DNA from: Lachnospiraceae bacterium
GTDB taxonomy: Bacteria; Bacillota; Clostridia; Lachnospirales; Lachnospiraceae
Length of the DNA stretch: 64,000 nucleotides
Direction of reading: 5' to 3'
Assembly: GCA_017437065.1 (NCBI GenBank)
Contig: JAFSBX010000071.1
Location: 62,001-126,000 of the forward strand
Shown here one piece after another: positions 25,359-33,231 of the stretch; position 1 is the stretch's first letter, and the number at the start of each line of letters is the position of its first letter. The position numbers and the translations under genes were made by a program. Below the pieces are notes generated by a model. That model did no database searches and was not told where the DNA came from. It worked only from the letters and a program-made list of their open reading frames with translations.

Positions 25359-26226
25359 CTCTGTTTACCTCCATGCGATTCCTTTTCTGTATTCTGCTTT
25401 CTTCCACTCTCTTTGAATAAATTCCCTCAGAACGCTTGACGAACTCCAAAAGCCTTGCCGGAATAAGACATGCTGCTATCGGACGCAGGACATACACCCA
25501 TCCCACCGGAAAGAGTTTTCCAAGCTTTTTATAATTTCTGTATCGGGACTTGGCTTCATTGAGTCGAAAATGAACTGTTCTTTTGTGATAAGACTCTCTT
25601 GTCTCTCTGTAGCTAAAAAGTTTCTCTTGCAGGTTATAGCCCTTCTGACCTCTCTGAACAAGATTCATAAAAAGTTCATAATCTTCACAACGAAGTGTAT
25701 CCTCTCTGGAAAGATAACCATTATTTTCATCAAACAGATCTGCACGGAACATGACGGAAGGGTGCACAAAAGGCGAATAGTGGAAATAGTCCCTCATCAC
25801 CGGAATTTCAGGCATCTGCCTAATACCCCACTCACCATTTTCATCAAAGAGCTTTGTATTGGTTCCGCACCAGCCATATTCTTCATGTGACTCCAAAAAA
25901 TCCACCTGTTTAGCAAATCTTTCGGGTGCTGAAATATCATCCGCATCCATTCTGGCTATGTATTTACCTGCGGCAAGCCGGATGCATTCATTTAATGAAA
26001 ATGCCAAACCTCTGTTTTCTTCTTTACCTGCTACTATAATCCTATTATCCAGCAAAGCAAGTTTCGTCACATGCTTTGCCGCCTCAGGTTTTGAGCCATC
26101 GTCCCAGATAATAAACTCAAAGTTTCTGTATGTCTGATTCAATATAGAATTTACTGCTTCATGCAGTACATCTTCATCCCATTGGTTATATACACCCATA
26201 ATAACCGATACCAGTGGCTGTTCCAT
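25252..26226 (-). CDS. Glycosyltransferase family 2
   Basis: A 324-aa GT-A glycosyltransferase with N-terminal PLVSVIMGVYN, WDDGS (41-45), the metal-binding ARMDADD (91-97) and a later CEDYELFMN segment, as in enzymes adding hexoses or N-acetylhexosamines to capsule or teichoic-type glycans. The start at 26226 is set by AGGAGGG just upstream; the frame extends to 26289 without support. The last 107 nt overlap the next gene, and the final 35 residues look unlike a family tail, so the stop may have moved after a mutation. It follows the GT4 gene by 13 nt. Confidence 0.9.
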   Translation of the reverse strand: MEQPLVSVIMGVYNQWDEDVLHEAVNSILNQTYRNFEFIIWDDGSKPEAAKHVTKLALLDNRIIVAGKEENRGLAFSLNECIRLAAGKYIARMDADDISAPERFAKQVDFLESHEEYGWCGTNTKLFDENGEWGIRQMPEIPVMRDYFHYSPFVHPSVMFRADLFDENNGYLSREDTLRCEDYELFMNLVQRGQKGYNLQEKLFSYRETRESYHKRTVHFRLNEAKSRYRNYKKLGKLFPVGWVYVLRPIAACLIPARLLEFVKRSEGIYSKRVEESRIQKRNRMEVNRVDRERGIGEPIASIQEFVTKESGTLSRSRRISGSI

Positions 26227-26239
26227 CGTTTCCCTCCTG

Positions 26240-27385
26240 CTATGCCCGTTCCAGTGCCTTTTTATACACTTCCCGCATAGTCTTCTCAACCTCTTCTATT
26301 GTAAACTTCATGGCTGATTTTCTGGCATATCCACTCATTCGGTCACGAAGTGTCTTATTTCTATATAAGTTATCAATTGCATTAGCAAAAAAATTTGCAT
26401 CATCTGCTTTACAGCAAAAGGCATTTGCTCCGTCTATGGTATACTCTCTGGTTCCCCGATTATCGGCTGTTACCAATGGTACGCCACAAAGTAATGCTTC
26501 CACGGCTGCCACTCCAAGCCCCTCTCTGTAAGAAGGAAAGGCAAAACAATCTGCTGTCTGCAAAATTTCTTCCATATCCGTCCGAAACCCCAAAAGTCTT
26601 ACCCGTTCCGCAAGCCCCTCTTCCTCAATAAGGCTCTGCAATTTTTTCTCATTGGAACCTTTACCACAAATACTGTAATAAATATCTTTTTCCGGCAGTT
26701 TTCTGATTGCTTCAATAATCACCTTTTGATTCTTATTTGCATTAAGCTCTGCTGCTGTTACAATATGAAAAGCATCCTGTGGTATGGAAAGCTCCTTTCG
26801 TTTTTCCATGGCAATCTCCGGGTGTCTGTCAAATCGTTTTTTGTCCACTCCCACACTATGTATCTGATAAACTGAGCCACCTTTTTTCAACCGAAACTTA
26901 CATGCTCTCTCATAGTCCTCTCGGTTAATTGTGACAATACAGTCTGTCATATGAGCCATCAAACGTTCCGCCGGATAAAATAACGCCCAATTGACCTTGG
27001 GTGCACCCTTATAAAAATGAAAGCCATGGGCTGTATAAATTACATAAGGATTTCTCCTGCTAAATCCGGATGCGACTCTGCCTGCCACACCTCCCATAGG
27101 ATTGTGACAATGCACTATGTCAATTTTGTAGCTATCTATAATTGCTTTCAGCTGCCTGATTGCTTTTGCATTTGTCCGAAACTTTACCGGACTCTTTGCA
27201 ATATCAATCTGATGCAAAATAATCCCTTGTCTTCGTAATTCCTCCTCATCAAAAGCATAGATTGGATTTTCGAAATTAGATGCATAATGAATCTCGCAGC
27301 CCATCTCTTTTAAGAGCTTTACATCATTTTTTTCAAATTGTGGCAGAAAGCCACTGATTGTTGTTATGAATAATACTCTTTTCAT
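26240..27385 (-). CDS. Glycosyltransferase family 4
   Basis: A GT-B glycosyltransferase of about 381 aa. The N-terminal domain starts KRVLFITTISGFLPQFE and has HCHNPMGGVAGR and YTAHGFHFYKG; the C-terminal GT1 domain has the nucleotide-binding FPSYREGLGVAAVEALLCGVPLVT with the EX7E pair. It resembles enzymes of capsule/exopolysaccharide assembly. I use the ATG at 27385; GAGAGGAGAG lies upstream, and a GTG two codons earlier is possible. It is the first gene of the exporter operon, after a leader with two hairpins. Confidence 0.9.
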   Translation of the reverse strand: MKRVLFITTISGFLPQFEKNDVKLLKEMGCEIHYASNFENPIYAFDEEELRRQGIILHQIDIAKSPVKFRTNAKAIRQLKAIIDSYKIDIVHCHNPMGGVAGRVASGFSRRNPYVIYTAHGFHFYKGAPKVNWALFYPAERLMAHMTDCIVTINREDYERACKFRLKKGGSVYQIHSVGVDKKRFDRHPEIAMEKRKELSIPQDAFHIVTAAELNANKNQKVIIEAIRKLPEKDIYYSICGKGSNEKKLQSLIEEEGLAERVRLLGFRTDMEEILQTADCFAFPSYREGLGVAAVEALLCGVPLVTADNRGTREYTIDGANAFCCKADDANFFANAIDNLYRNKTLRDRMSGYARKSAMKFTIEEVEKTMREVYKKALERA

Positions 27386-27421
27386 GCACACCCATCTGCT
27401 CTCCTCTCTACGCCTGATGCA

Positions 27422-27461
27422 CATATGAAAACCGGCTTAAATTTAAACCTTCTTTCATATG
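27422..27461 (-). promoter_or_regulatory. Second leader hairpin before the GT4 gene
   Basis: CATATGAAA and TTTCATATG are perfect 9-bp arms, extended by a G-T wobble and GG/CC pairs around an AT-rich loop. It lies about 37 nt before the GT4 start and lacks a following T-run, so it is not a terminator. It may control translation or serve as a protein-binding palindrome. Confidence 0.45.
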
Positions 27462-27489
27462 CACATCAAATGTATTTTTAACTGAATGA

Positions 27490-27530
27490 GCAGTCATCCG
27501 GACAGTGCTTTCGCTCCGCCGGATTACTGC
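27490..27530 (-). promoter_or_regulatory. Long GAAA-capped hairpin in the glycosyltransferase-exporter leader
   Basis: The 41-nt element folds as GCAGT/ACTGC, one A-G mismatch, ATCCGG/CCGGAT, a bulged U, CGG/CTG, an A-A mismatch and GC-GAAA-GC. That is an almost continuous hairpin closed by a GNRA-type tetraloop, with no T-run after it. Such elements in polysaccharide operon leaders can recruit antitermination factors (LoaP-type); this is a hypothesis, as no loaP gene is in the window. Confidence 0.5.
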
Positions 27531-27574
27531 ATTTCCTAAATCAACCACATGATGTTCGGAATAATAAAATCTTA

Positions 27575-28255
27575 TTATGCAAAACATTTCTTTCCGCAAA
27601 TTGCTGTTCCTGCAACACCGATTACAAAAATCATTGCTGCATATGGAGCTGTTTCTCCTGTCTTTGGTGCTGCTGTTACACCGTTAACAGAAAGCTTTAC
27701 TACAGAGATTGGTGAAAGAGATGCTGTAGCAAATGTAACTGAACCTGCTGAAACACTGCTTGGTGCGATTACTTCCCAAGCGCTTCCATTGTAGTGGAGA
27801 ACTACGATGGCATCTCCTGCTGCAATACTTGGAATGTTAAGAGTTACAATGTAATTACCATTTGCATCTTTTACTGCTGATGAAGCGTTTACTTCTACTA
27901 CAGAAAGCACGGATGCTGTTACTCTCTTTGAAGCATCTGTTGCTGCTGCCACAAGACTGCTGTTGCCAAGCTTTGTACCAATAGATGCAATATCATTTAA
28001 TAATGCATTCTGAACTGCTACTGCCGCTGACTGAACAGTCGTTGCAGATACTGCCTCTACTGAAAATCCTTCTGAAGCTTTTGTTTCAGCTGCATAGTCA
28101 GCTGGTGCTGCTGTAGCTTCTACTGTTGTTGTTACTGACTGTGTTGCAACCGCTGCCTCAGTAGTTCCTACTGTCGGACTAGCTGCAAATACAGTCATAG
28201 AACTCATTGTCATAACCATGGCTGCTGTTAATGCTGCCAATACTTTTTTCTTCAT
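27575..28255 (-). CDS. Surface protein with class B sortase-type sorting signal
   Basis: A 226-aa Ala/Val/Ser/Thr-rich secreted protein. It has an N-terminal signal peptide (MKKKVLAALTAAMVMTMSS...FAAS), a repeat-free acidic middle, and a C-terminal sorting signal: APKTG (196-200), a hydrophobic stretch and a basic tail (GKKCFA). C. difficile SrtB is known to accept (S/P)PxTG motifs, so APKTG fits the sortase encoded two genes upstream. AGGAGG precedes the ATG. Exposed role unknown; an N-terminal Thr/Ala-rich stretch could be glycosylated (inference from the adjacent glycan genes). Confidence 0.8.
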   Translation of the reverse strand: MKKKVLAALTAAMVMTMSSMTVFAASPTVGTTEAAVATQSVTTTVEATAAPADYAAETKASEGFSVEAVSATTVQSAAVAVQNALLNDIASIGTKLGNSSLVAAATDASKRVTASVLSVVEVNASSAVKDANGNYIVTLNIPSIAAGDAIVVLHYNGSAWEVIAPSSVSAGSVTFATASLSPISVVKLSVNGVTAAPKTGETAPYAAMIFVIGVAGTAICGKKCFA

Positions 28256-28367
28256 TATTTAAATTCCTCCTTCCCTAGTCTCATGTGGTCTATATCAAAC
28301 CGGAATTTTGGTTCTCCGGCAGATACCGAAAATATTTAAATTTCTTAAGCGGTTTACCGACTTATGC
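28256..28367 (-). other. 112-nt leader of the surface-protein gene, small hairpins, identity unknown
   Basis: Between the LCP stop and the surface-protein ATG the minus strand has CCGGA/TCCGG (5 bp) and CGGT/ACCG stems and no T-run. I compared it from memory with c-di-GMP and c-di-AMP riboswitches; a GCCGGAGAACC stretch is reminiscent of the latter, but other conserved parts are missing. Confidence 0.3.
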
Positions 28368-29453
28368 TTACTCACCTGCCGGCTCATAGAAAAGCTTTAC
28401 GATTAACTCCTGTAAAGCATTATCATCTACATAAAATTCTTCAAAATTATTTCCCTGAATTACCTCTCCCTGCAGGGAATACAAATTGTTTATGTCAAAG
28501 TTATAGCCAAGTGCCTCTGTTGCCAGATACGTAAAGCTACTTAAATCAATATCTGTTACCATGTACTTACTTACTGTGTTATATAAATTTATCGCCACTC
28601 GAATGTCTGATGTAGCCTGATTCTTTGCCTCTGCCGCAAATGTAGTAAGATACTGTTTCTGTCTCTGAAGCCTGAGTTCATTGGAATTAAATACGTTCTC
28701 ATTACGTAAACGCACATACCAATATGCCTTCTCTCCATACAAGGTAACGATATCTCCCTGATGAAGATTCATGTCATATTCCGGATAGATAATGTCATCC
28801 AAAACTTCTACCGTAATTCCTCCCAGAGCATCATTAAGCTCCGGGATGGCATCCATGCTAACAGCTGCATAAGAATGGATCGGGATATTATGGAACATAC
28901 GGGATACGGTCTTAACCTGTCTCTTGCAACTTTCTTCTTTACCATCGCCATATCCGTGCTGCAGTGCAACCTGCTTGGTGAATACGCCTTTGTAATTTCC
29001 ATTCTCATCCCACACATCTACATCCACCATGGAATTACGGTTGATTGCTATTACGTATACATTTTTATCACGAGGATTAATAATCATAAGAAACAAGGCA
29101 TCTGCCTGTCCCCCGGCGTACTCACCAGCCTCTTCTTCTGTCCAACTTTGACCGCCAACCGTAGTAACTGTCTCCTTATCAATACCCATCACAAGAATGG
29201 TAATAAGTTCCTCATTTAATTCATAAACCTTTCCGTTATATAGAATCTGATTATCCTTAAGTGTCTCGTCCGCTTTTCCGATATCTATTGTTTCTGCCGC
29301 ATCTACAATAGATGTTGTCAGGTTATTCTTTCCAATAATTCGAAGTACTGCAACAATTCCCAATACGACTATCAGAATAGTGACAATCGTAATAACTGTC
29401 ATTGCACCAATTCCGATTTTCTTTTTTTCTACTGTTTCTTCTTTATCAAGCAT
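28368..29453 (-). CDS. LytR-CpsA-Psr (LCP) family glycopolymer-peptidoglycan ligase
   Basis: A 361-aa type II membrane protein: short cytoplasmic N-terminus, one helix (about residues 12-38), then an extracytoplasmic LCP domain. Landmarks are LVMGID, the GGQADALFLMIINP segment, AINRNSMVDVDVW, VSMDAIPELNDALGGITVEV and YVRLRN..FNSNELRLQRQKQYL, which carry the pyrophosphate-binding Asp and Arg residues of the family. LCP enzymes transfer lipid-linked glycopolymers to peptidoglycan, which fits a locus with glycosyltransferases and an ABC glycan exporter. It starts 15 nt after the sortase gene, in the same operon. Confidence 0.92.
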   Translation of the reverse strand: MLDKEETVEKKKIGIGAMTVITIVTILIVVLGIVAVLRIIGKNNLTTSIVDAAETIDIGKADETLKDNQILYNGKVYELNEELITILVMGIDKETVTTVGGQSWTEEEAGEYAGGQADALFLMIINPRDKNVYVIAINRNSMVDVDVWDENGNYKGVFTKQVALQHGYGDGKEESCKRQVKTVSRMFHNIPIHSYAAVSMDAIPELNDALGGITVEVLDDIIYPEYDMNLHQGDIVTLYGEKAYWYVRLRNENVFNSNELRLQRQKQYLTTFAAEAKNQATSDIRVAINLYNTVSKYMVTDIDLSSFTYLATEALGYNFDINNLYSLQGEVIQGNNFEEFYVDDNALQELIVKLFYEPAGE

Positions 29454-29468
29454 TATTTCTTTCTCTTT

Positions 29469-30485
29469 CTATGGATTTAGCAAAACACCTACTACAAGGA
29501 ATCGGAAGTTGGAATTATGATCCGAAGTACAAGTAGACAATGTCACTATTCTATCTTCCTTTGTCACTTCTATATCATTACGAATATTTGCTACTCTTGC
29601 ATTTGTGTTTGGAACATTGAATATGTCCTTGATGTACTGCTCATACACATACTCGTTAGATAAATCATAATTGTCCAGCAAATGAATCGCATTGAACTCA
29701 TATGCTGCAAAAATCTGATATACATATACATTACTTTCTGTGTAAATATAAATGTAATGATTTTCATTAAAAAGCTTCACATTCTCAAAATTGTGAAGAG
29801 AAGAAAACATACTCTTATCCTTTAGGTTATGTCCATAAATTACCGTATGCGGGTCAGTAAAATCCTTGGTGTTGTAATTCTCAGTATAAATACATCCCGG
29901 ATATCCCTTGGTACCATCTATGTTGTAATTAAGATAATAACTATTATCTGTCGGATGTCTCAAAATCGGATAATCTACTGTGGTATCCGGTACATAAATC
30001 CAAGCATAAATATCCTCATTCTGCTCATGAAGTGCAGCCCAGTCTAAATTTTTTACCGGAACATTGATACCGGACTGTTCCTGACTGCCAACATTAAGTT
30101 CTTCTAAGACTACGACTTGCTCCTCCTTGAAGATTTCTGTGTTTACCGGCTGTCCTTCCTTTGTTTCTTCTGCAATTAATGTCTGATTTCCTTTAAAATC
30201 TTTTGCGTTTGCAATCTTTTCTCCCGCCAATTCATCTGTGGTTACTGACTGCACTTCTTTTATTTCTTCTCTGATTATAGTCTGTTCCTCTGCATTATTC
30301 TTTGGAACATCATTGACTTTCTCCTGTAATTCCTCATATGTAGCTGTTGCTGCCTTTTTTCCCACAAGCTGCTTTACCAAAACAACCGCCGCAATAATTG
30401 CAACTGTCAAACATACGAATAGCAGAATAAGCCATATCTTTGATTTATTTTTCGGTTTCTGTGTATTTCTTTTTTCATCCTTCAT
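29469..30485 (-). CDS. Class B sortase
   Basis: A 338-aa membrane-anchored transpeptidase. Residues 15-41 form the anchor helix, about 45-140 an acidic linker with two degenerate repeats (EEQTIIREEIKEVQ and NQTLIAEETKEGQP), and 145-338 the sortase domain. The catalytic triad is visible: His219 (YGHN), Cys319 (TLSTC) and Arg328 (NFRFLVVG). The WIYVPDTTVDYPILRH start is typical of class B. It would attach APKTG-type proteins, such as the one encoded two genes downstream, to the cell wall. First gene of the sortase-LCP-surface protein operon, divergent from an XRE regulator. Confidence 0.94.
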   Translation of the reverse strand: MKDEKRNTQKPKNKSKIWLILLFVCLTVAIIAAVVLVKQLVGKKAATATYEELQEKVNDVPKNNAEEQTIIREEIKEVQSVTTDELAGEKIANAKDFKGNQTLIAEETKEGQPVNTEIFKEEQVVVLEELNVGSQEQSGINVPVKNLDWAALHEQNEDIYAWIYVPDTTVDYPILRHPTDNSYYLNYNIDGTKGYPGCIYTENYNTKDFTDPHTVIYGHNLKDKSMFSSLHNFENVKLFNENHYIYIYTESNVYVYQIFAAYEFNAIHLLDNYDLSNEYVYEQYIKDIFNVPNTNARVANIRNDIEVTKEDRIVTLSTCTSDHNSNFRFLVVGVLLNP

Positions 30486-30646
30486 TTCATATCACTTCCA
30501 ATCCAATTTTTTTCATAGTTTTTATACTATGAGTATACGTGCACTGCATACAAAACACCTAAAAGAGGGAAACTGTATTAACACTTATTAAGATACTTTA
30601 CCTATGATTTGACAAAATATCCTTTAATCTTCCAATCATTGCATAT

Positions 30647-30668
30647 TATAGTCACTTTAGTGACTATA
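30647..30668. promoter_or_regulatory. Perfect palindrome between sortase operon and XRE gene
   Basis: TATAGTCAC-TTTA-GTGACTATA is a perfect 9-bp inverted repeat with a 4-nt centre, followed by a further half-site-like ATAGTCA. It lies 67 nt before the XRE start in a divergent intergenic region, the expected place for an operator of a small HTH repressor. TTGACA is seen at 30610-30615 and may be part of a promoter. Confidence 0.55.
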
Positions 30669-30734
30669 GTCAAGAATAACATTACAAAATAAAATTAAAT
30701 TAATTATGCCTATTGAAAAAGGAGGCTTGTATTT

Positions 30735-30953
30735 TTGATTGAATATACTCCCTTTTGGGAAACTCTGAAGCAATCAGCAGAAACAACTTACACATTGATT
30801 CACAACCACCATATATCCAGTGCAACAATAGATAAATTAAGAAAAAACAAACCTATGACTACAACAACTTTAAATGATTTATGCAGAATATTACATTGCG
30901 ATTTACCTGATTTGGCAAGATATGTACCATCAGAAGATGATCAGACATTATAA
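30735..30953 (+). CDS. Small XRE/Cro-type DNA-binding regulator
   Basis: A 72-aa helix-turn-helix protein (HTH_26-like), essentially the DNA-binding domain alone: IHNHHISSATIDKLRKNKPMTTTTLNDLCRILHC contains the two recognition-type helices, with LPDLARYVP at the end. It starts at TTG 30735, supported by GGAGG nine bases upstream; no ATG fits. It is one of few plus-strand genes and faces away from the sortase operon, with a palindrome between them, so it probably controls that operon and itself. Confidence 0.8.
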   Translation: MIEYTPFWETLKQSAETTYTLIHNHHISSATIDKLRKNKPMTTTTLNDLCRILHCDLPDLARYVPSEDDQTL

Positions 30954-30995
30954 AAGGCCATCTTTACCTTATAGTGGTAAAGATGACCTTTATTT
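30953..30995. terminator. Bidirectional terminator between XRE gene and membrane protein gene
   Basis: AAAGG(C)CATCTTTACC pairs with GGTAAAGATG(A)CCTTT around TTATAGT: a long stem with T-rich flanks on both strands, placed between two convergent genes. Confidence 0.8.
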
Positions 30996-31039
30996 ATATA
31001 GGATTTTTATTCTATTTTAGTATATTCACACTAAATGCC

Positions 31040-32572
31040 CTACCCATTCTGGAAATAATCCAAATCCGGGTACAATTCGCTAATCATATCCTGCCTTTCC
31101 CTATAGTCTTCCGGTAAAAGATGACTTTGTACCTTTTCTCCCATTACATAATAATTCAGATACGTTCCCACTTCTGAATTACCTTCATCATCCGTATGCA
31201 TCTCACTTTCTTTGGTCAATTCCCTTGCTTTTACATACTCTCCGTTAACAACCTTATACTCTGTCACTTGCTCATAATCCCATCCACACCGCACACTTAC
31301 AATTAATCTTTCACTATCAAAATCCAGACAAGTAACCTGTTCCGGGAGCGAAATAAAAAATTCAAACTCTTCCCGTTCACTATTCCATGTAATTCCCCGT
31401 ATATTTTTCCAGCTTCCTCCACTTCCGTCGGAATAGCCCTCTTCAATCAGCAAATCAGACTTTCCGTCAAAATTGATATCTTCACAACTGACACCATTAA
31501 ACTCTTCATGCAACAGTGAACCCATATCAGTAATCGGAATAATCAAATGTTGATTCACCATCTTCCCTTCCCATGTTCCCTCCAAAAAGACATCATATTC
31601 CCAATAATCATCCTCGTTTTCCCCATCATAACACTGAACAATTTGAACAGTCAGGTCATCCAATCTCTTCTGATACCAAAAAGAAATATATTCCTCTTTT
31701 CCAATATCCATTTTTTCTGCCAAACCTTCCAAACTTTTTAAGGATTTTGGCATTGTCCCTGAACCCTGATTCCACTCCGAAACACGGATGCAACACCATT
31801 TTCCATGCTCTTTAGACGATTCACAAAATTCCTTAAAACCCTTTATCAATGATTCCGTTTCTACCCCCATATCTTCCACAGTAATCTGCAAATTATATTC
31901 TTCAAAATCTTTTATCTTTTCTTTTACATACTCCGCTTCTTCTTCACTTTTCACACTCAGATACAGACTTTCTCTGATTCCTATCGTATTTCTAATGCTC
32001 AGGTTCACAACTTTGGCATTCTCTCCCAATACCAGAAAATCCTGCACCGCTCCTACTTTTGACCTCCCTGGAAAGCATCCGTTTATTCCATGTCCGTCTC
32101 CATCAAAAATGCCATGAAAAGTCCTCTGACTATTCCCTATCCTCACCCAGTCTTCCCTTATGCTAATATCTTCCGTCAGTCGATAAGATGCATTCGCCGC
32201 ATAAACCCCCTCTTCAATTTCCTTCCCATTTTCAATCATTTCTTCCAGTTTATAAATCTGCGCTTCGGACTCAATTAAATAAACACCGGCCTTTTTTCTA
32301 AAACCTGTCTCTGTTTCCTTTATATCCAGACTCTCTGCTACATACAGTCGATTTTGTAATTGCTCTATTACATCCACTAATTGAATTATTTTGCTTTCTT
32401 TTTCAAATCTTTCCTCATCTAACTGTTCTATTTGCCCATGCAATTTATGACAATAAAATAGCAGAAAAAGAGTTCCTCCACAAATAAGAAATACAATTAA
32501 AATATATAAATTTCTGAATAAAACATATAATTGCCTGCTTATTTTTTTCTTTTGTTTCATATGTATTACCAT
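31040..32572 (-). CDS. Uncharacterised membrane-anchored protein with FDGxGH motif
   Basis: About 510 aa, function not recognised. After a basic N-terminus comes one membrane helix (FLICGGTLFLLFYC, about 25-40 residues in) and a coiled-coil stretch, so the bulk is outside the cell. The middle has YRLTEDISIREDWVRIG...FHGIFDGDGHGING, reminiscent of GLUG-like surface repeats, and the C-terminal part has INFDGKSDLLI, a calcium-loop-like motif also seen in VCBS/FG-GAP-type proteins. The start is either 32572 or 32560 (MKQKKK); the open frame reaches 32671 but would overlap the HxlR gene. It stands alone and ends at a shared bidirectional terminator. Confidence 0.6.
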   Translation of the reverse strand: MVIHMKQKKKISRQLYVLFRNLYILIVFLICGGTLFLLFYCHKLHGQIEQLDEERFEKESKIIQLVDVIEQLQNRLYVAESLDIKETETGFRKKAGVYLIESEAQIYKLEEMIENGKEIEEGVYAANASYRLTEDISIREDWVRIGNSQRTFHGIFDGDGHGINGCFPGRSKVGAVQDFLVLGENAKVVNLSIRNTIGIRESLYLSVKSEEEAEYVKEKIKDFEEYNLQITVEDMGVETESLIKGFKEFCESSKEHGKWCCIRVSEWNQGSGTMPKSLKSLEGLAEKMDIGKEEYISFWYQKRLDDLTVQIVQCYDGENEDDYWEYDVFLEGTWEGKMVNQHLIIPITDMGSLLHEEFNGVSCEDINFDGKSDLLIEEGYSDGSGGSWKNIRGITWNSEREEFEFFISLPEQVTCLDFDSERLIVSVRCGWDYEQVTEYKVVNGEYVKARELTKESEMHTDDEGNSEVGTYLNYYVMGEKVQSHLLPEDYRERQDMISELYPDLDYFQNG

Positions 32573-32622
32573 GCTTCCCTTTACAAAATTTTCTATAGTA
32601 AGAAGCATACAACATGATTGCA

Positions 32623-32967
32623 TCAAATTTGCATCATTTTCTGTTCTTTTTCCCGATACCCTTCTCCCCACTTACACATTTCATCCAGTATCGGAAACAG
32701 ACTTTTCCCCAACTCGGTTAATGAATACTCCGTTTTTGGCGGTACAATCGGGTACACTTTCCTGCTTATCAAACCATCTTTCTCCAATTCTCTTAACTGC
32801 TGTGCCAGCATCTTATCTGTTGCTTTTGGCATTCGCTTATGCAATTCATTGTATCTTAAAGTATTCCCCATCAAATGCCACAAAATGATTGCTTTATACT
32901 TTCCTCCGATTAATTGTATTGTCGTTTCCACCGGGCATAAAATTTCTCTACTGCAAACATTCTCCAT
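32623..32967 (-). CDS. HxlR-family transcriptional regulator
   Basis: A 114-aa winged-helix MarR/HxlR-type regulator: CPVETTIQLIGGKYKAIILWHLM and LRYNELHKRMPKATDKMLAQQLRELEKDGLISR are the typical recognition region, and a Cys (ILCPVE) sits at the position used for redox or electrophile sensing in HypR/YodB/QorR. The start at 32967 is set by AGGGAG; the frame extends to 33024. It is divergent from a nitroreductase gene, the classic arrangement for electrophile-responsive pairs. Confidence 0.92.
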   Translation of the reverse strand: MENVCSREILCPVETTIQLIGGKYKAIILWHLMGNTLRYNELHKRMPKATDKMLAQQLRELEKDGLISRKVYPIVPPKTEYSLTELGKSLFPILDEMCKWGEGYREKEQKMMQI

Positions 32968-33068
32968 AAAAATTACTCCCTTTCCTGACATCCATACACT
33001 CCTGTATTGTTTCCTTCTAAGCATTTAAACAGCATACGTTATTCACTTTGTTTTCAAAACAATACTTT

Positions 33069-33095
33069 CTTTTTAGGAAGTATATACCTAAAAAG
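33069..33095. promoter_or_regulatory. Inverted repeat, likely HxlR operator
   Basis: CTTTTTAGG-N9-CCTAAAAAG, perfect 9-bp arms, in the space between the hxlR-type and nitroreductase genes. Its spacing and place fit an operator for the dimeric HxlR protein; not proven. Confidence 0.5.
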
Positions 33096-33231
33096 TGCAT
33101 TCTTGCCATTTATCTTATTTGGCTATAAATTATATTACAGGTCGACCGCAAAATCAACAAAACTATATATGAACAAACTTTAGTCAACGAAATATATCAA
33201 TTTAATAAGAATACAAGCGAGGTAAAATAAA

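Noticed and set aside
27408-27599. 63-codon open frame between the surface-protein and GT4 genes
   Set aside because: It coincides with the two leader hairpins, overlaps both neighbours and has no ribosome site; the RNA structure explains the sequence better.
28256-28367. c-di-AMP (ydaO) or c-di-GMP riboswitch
   Set aside because: One stretch looks similar, but the other conserved parts of either aptamer are missing; kept only as an unassigned leader.
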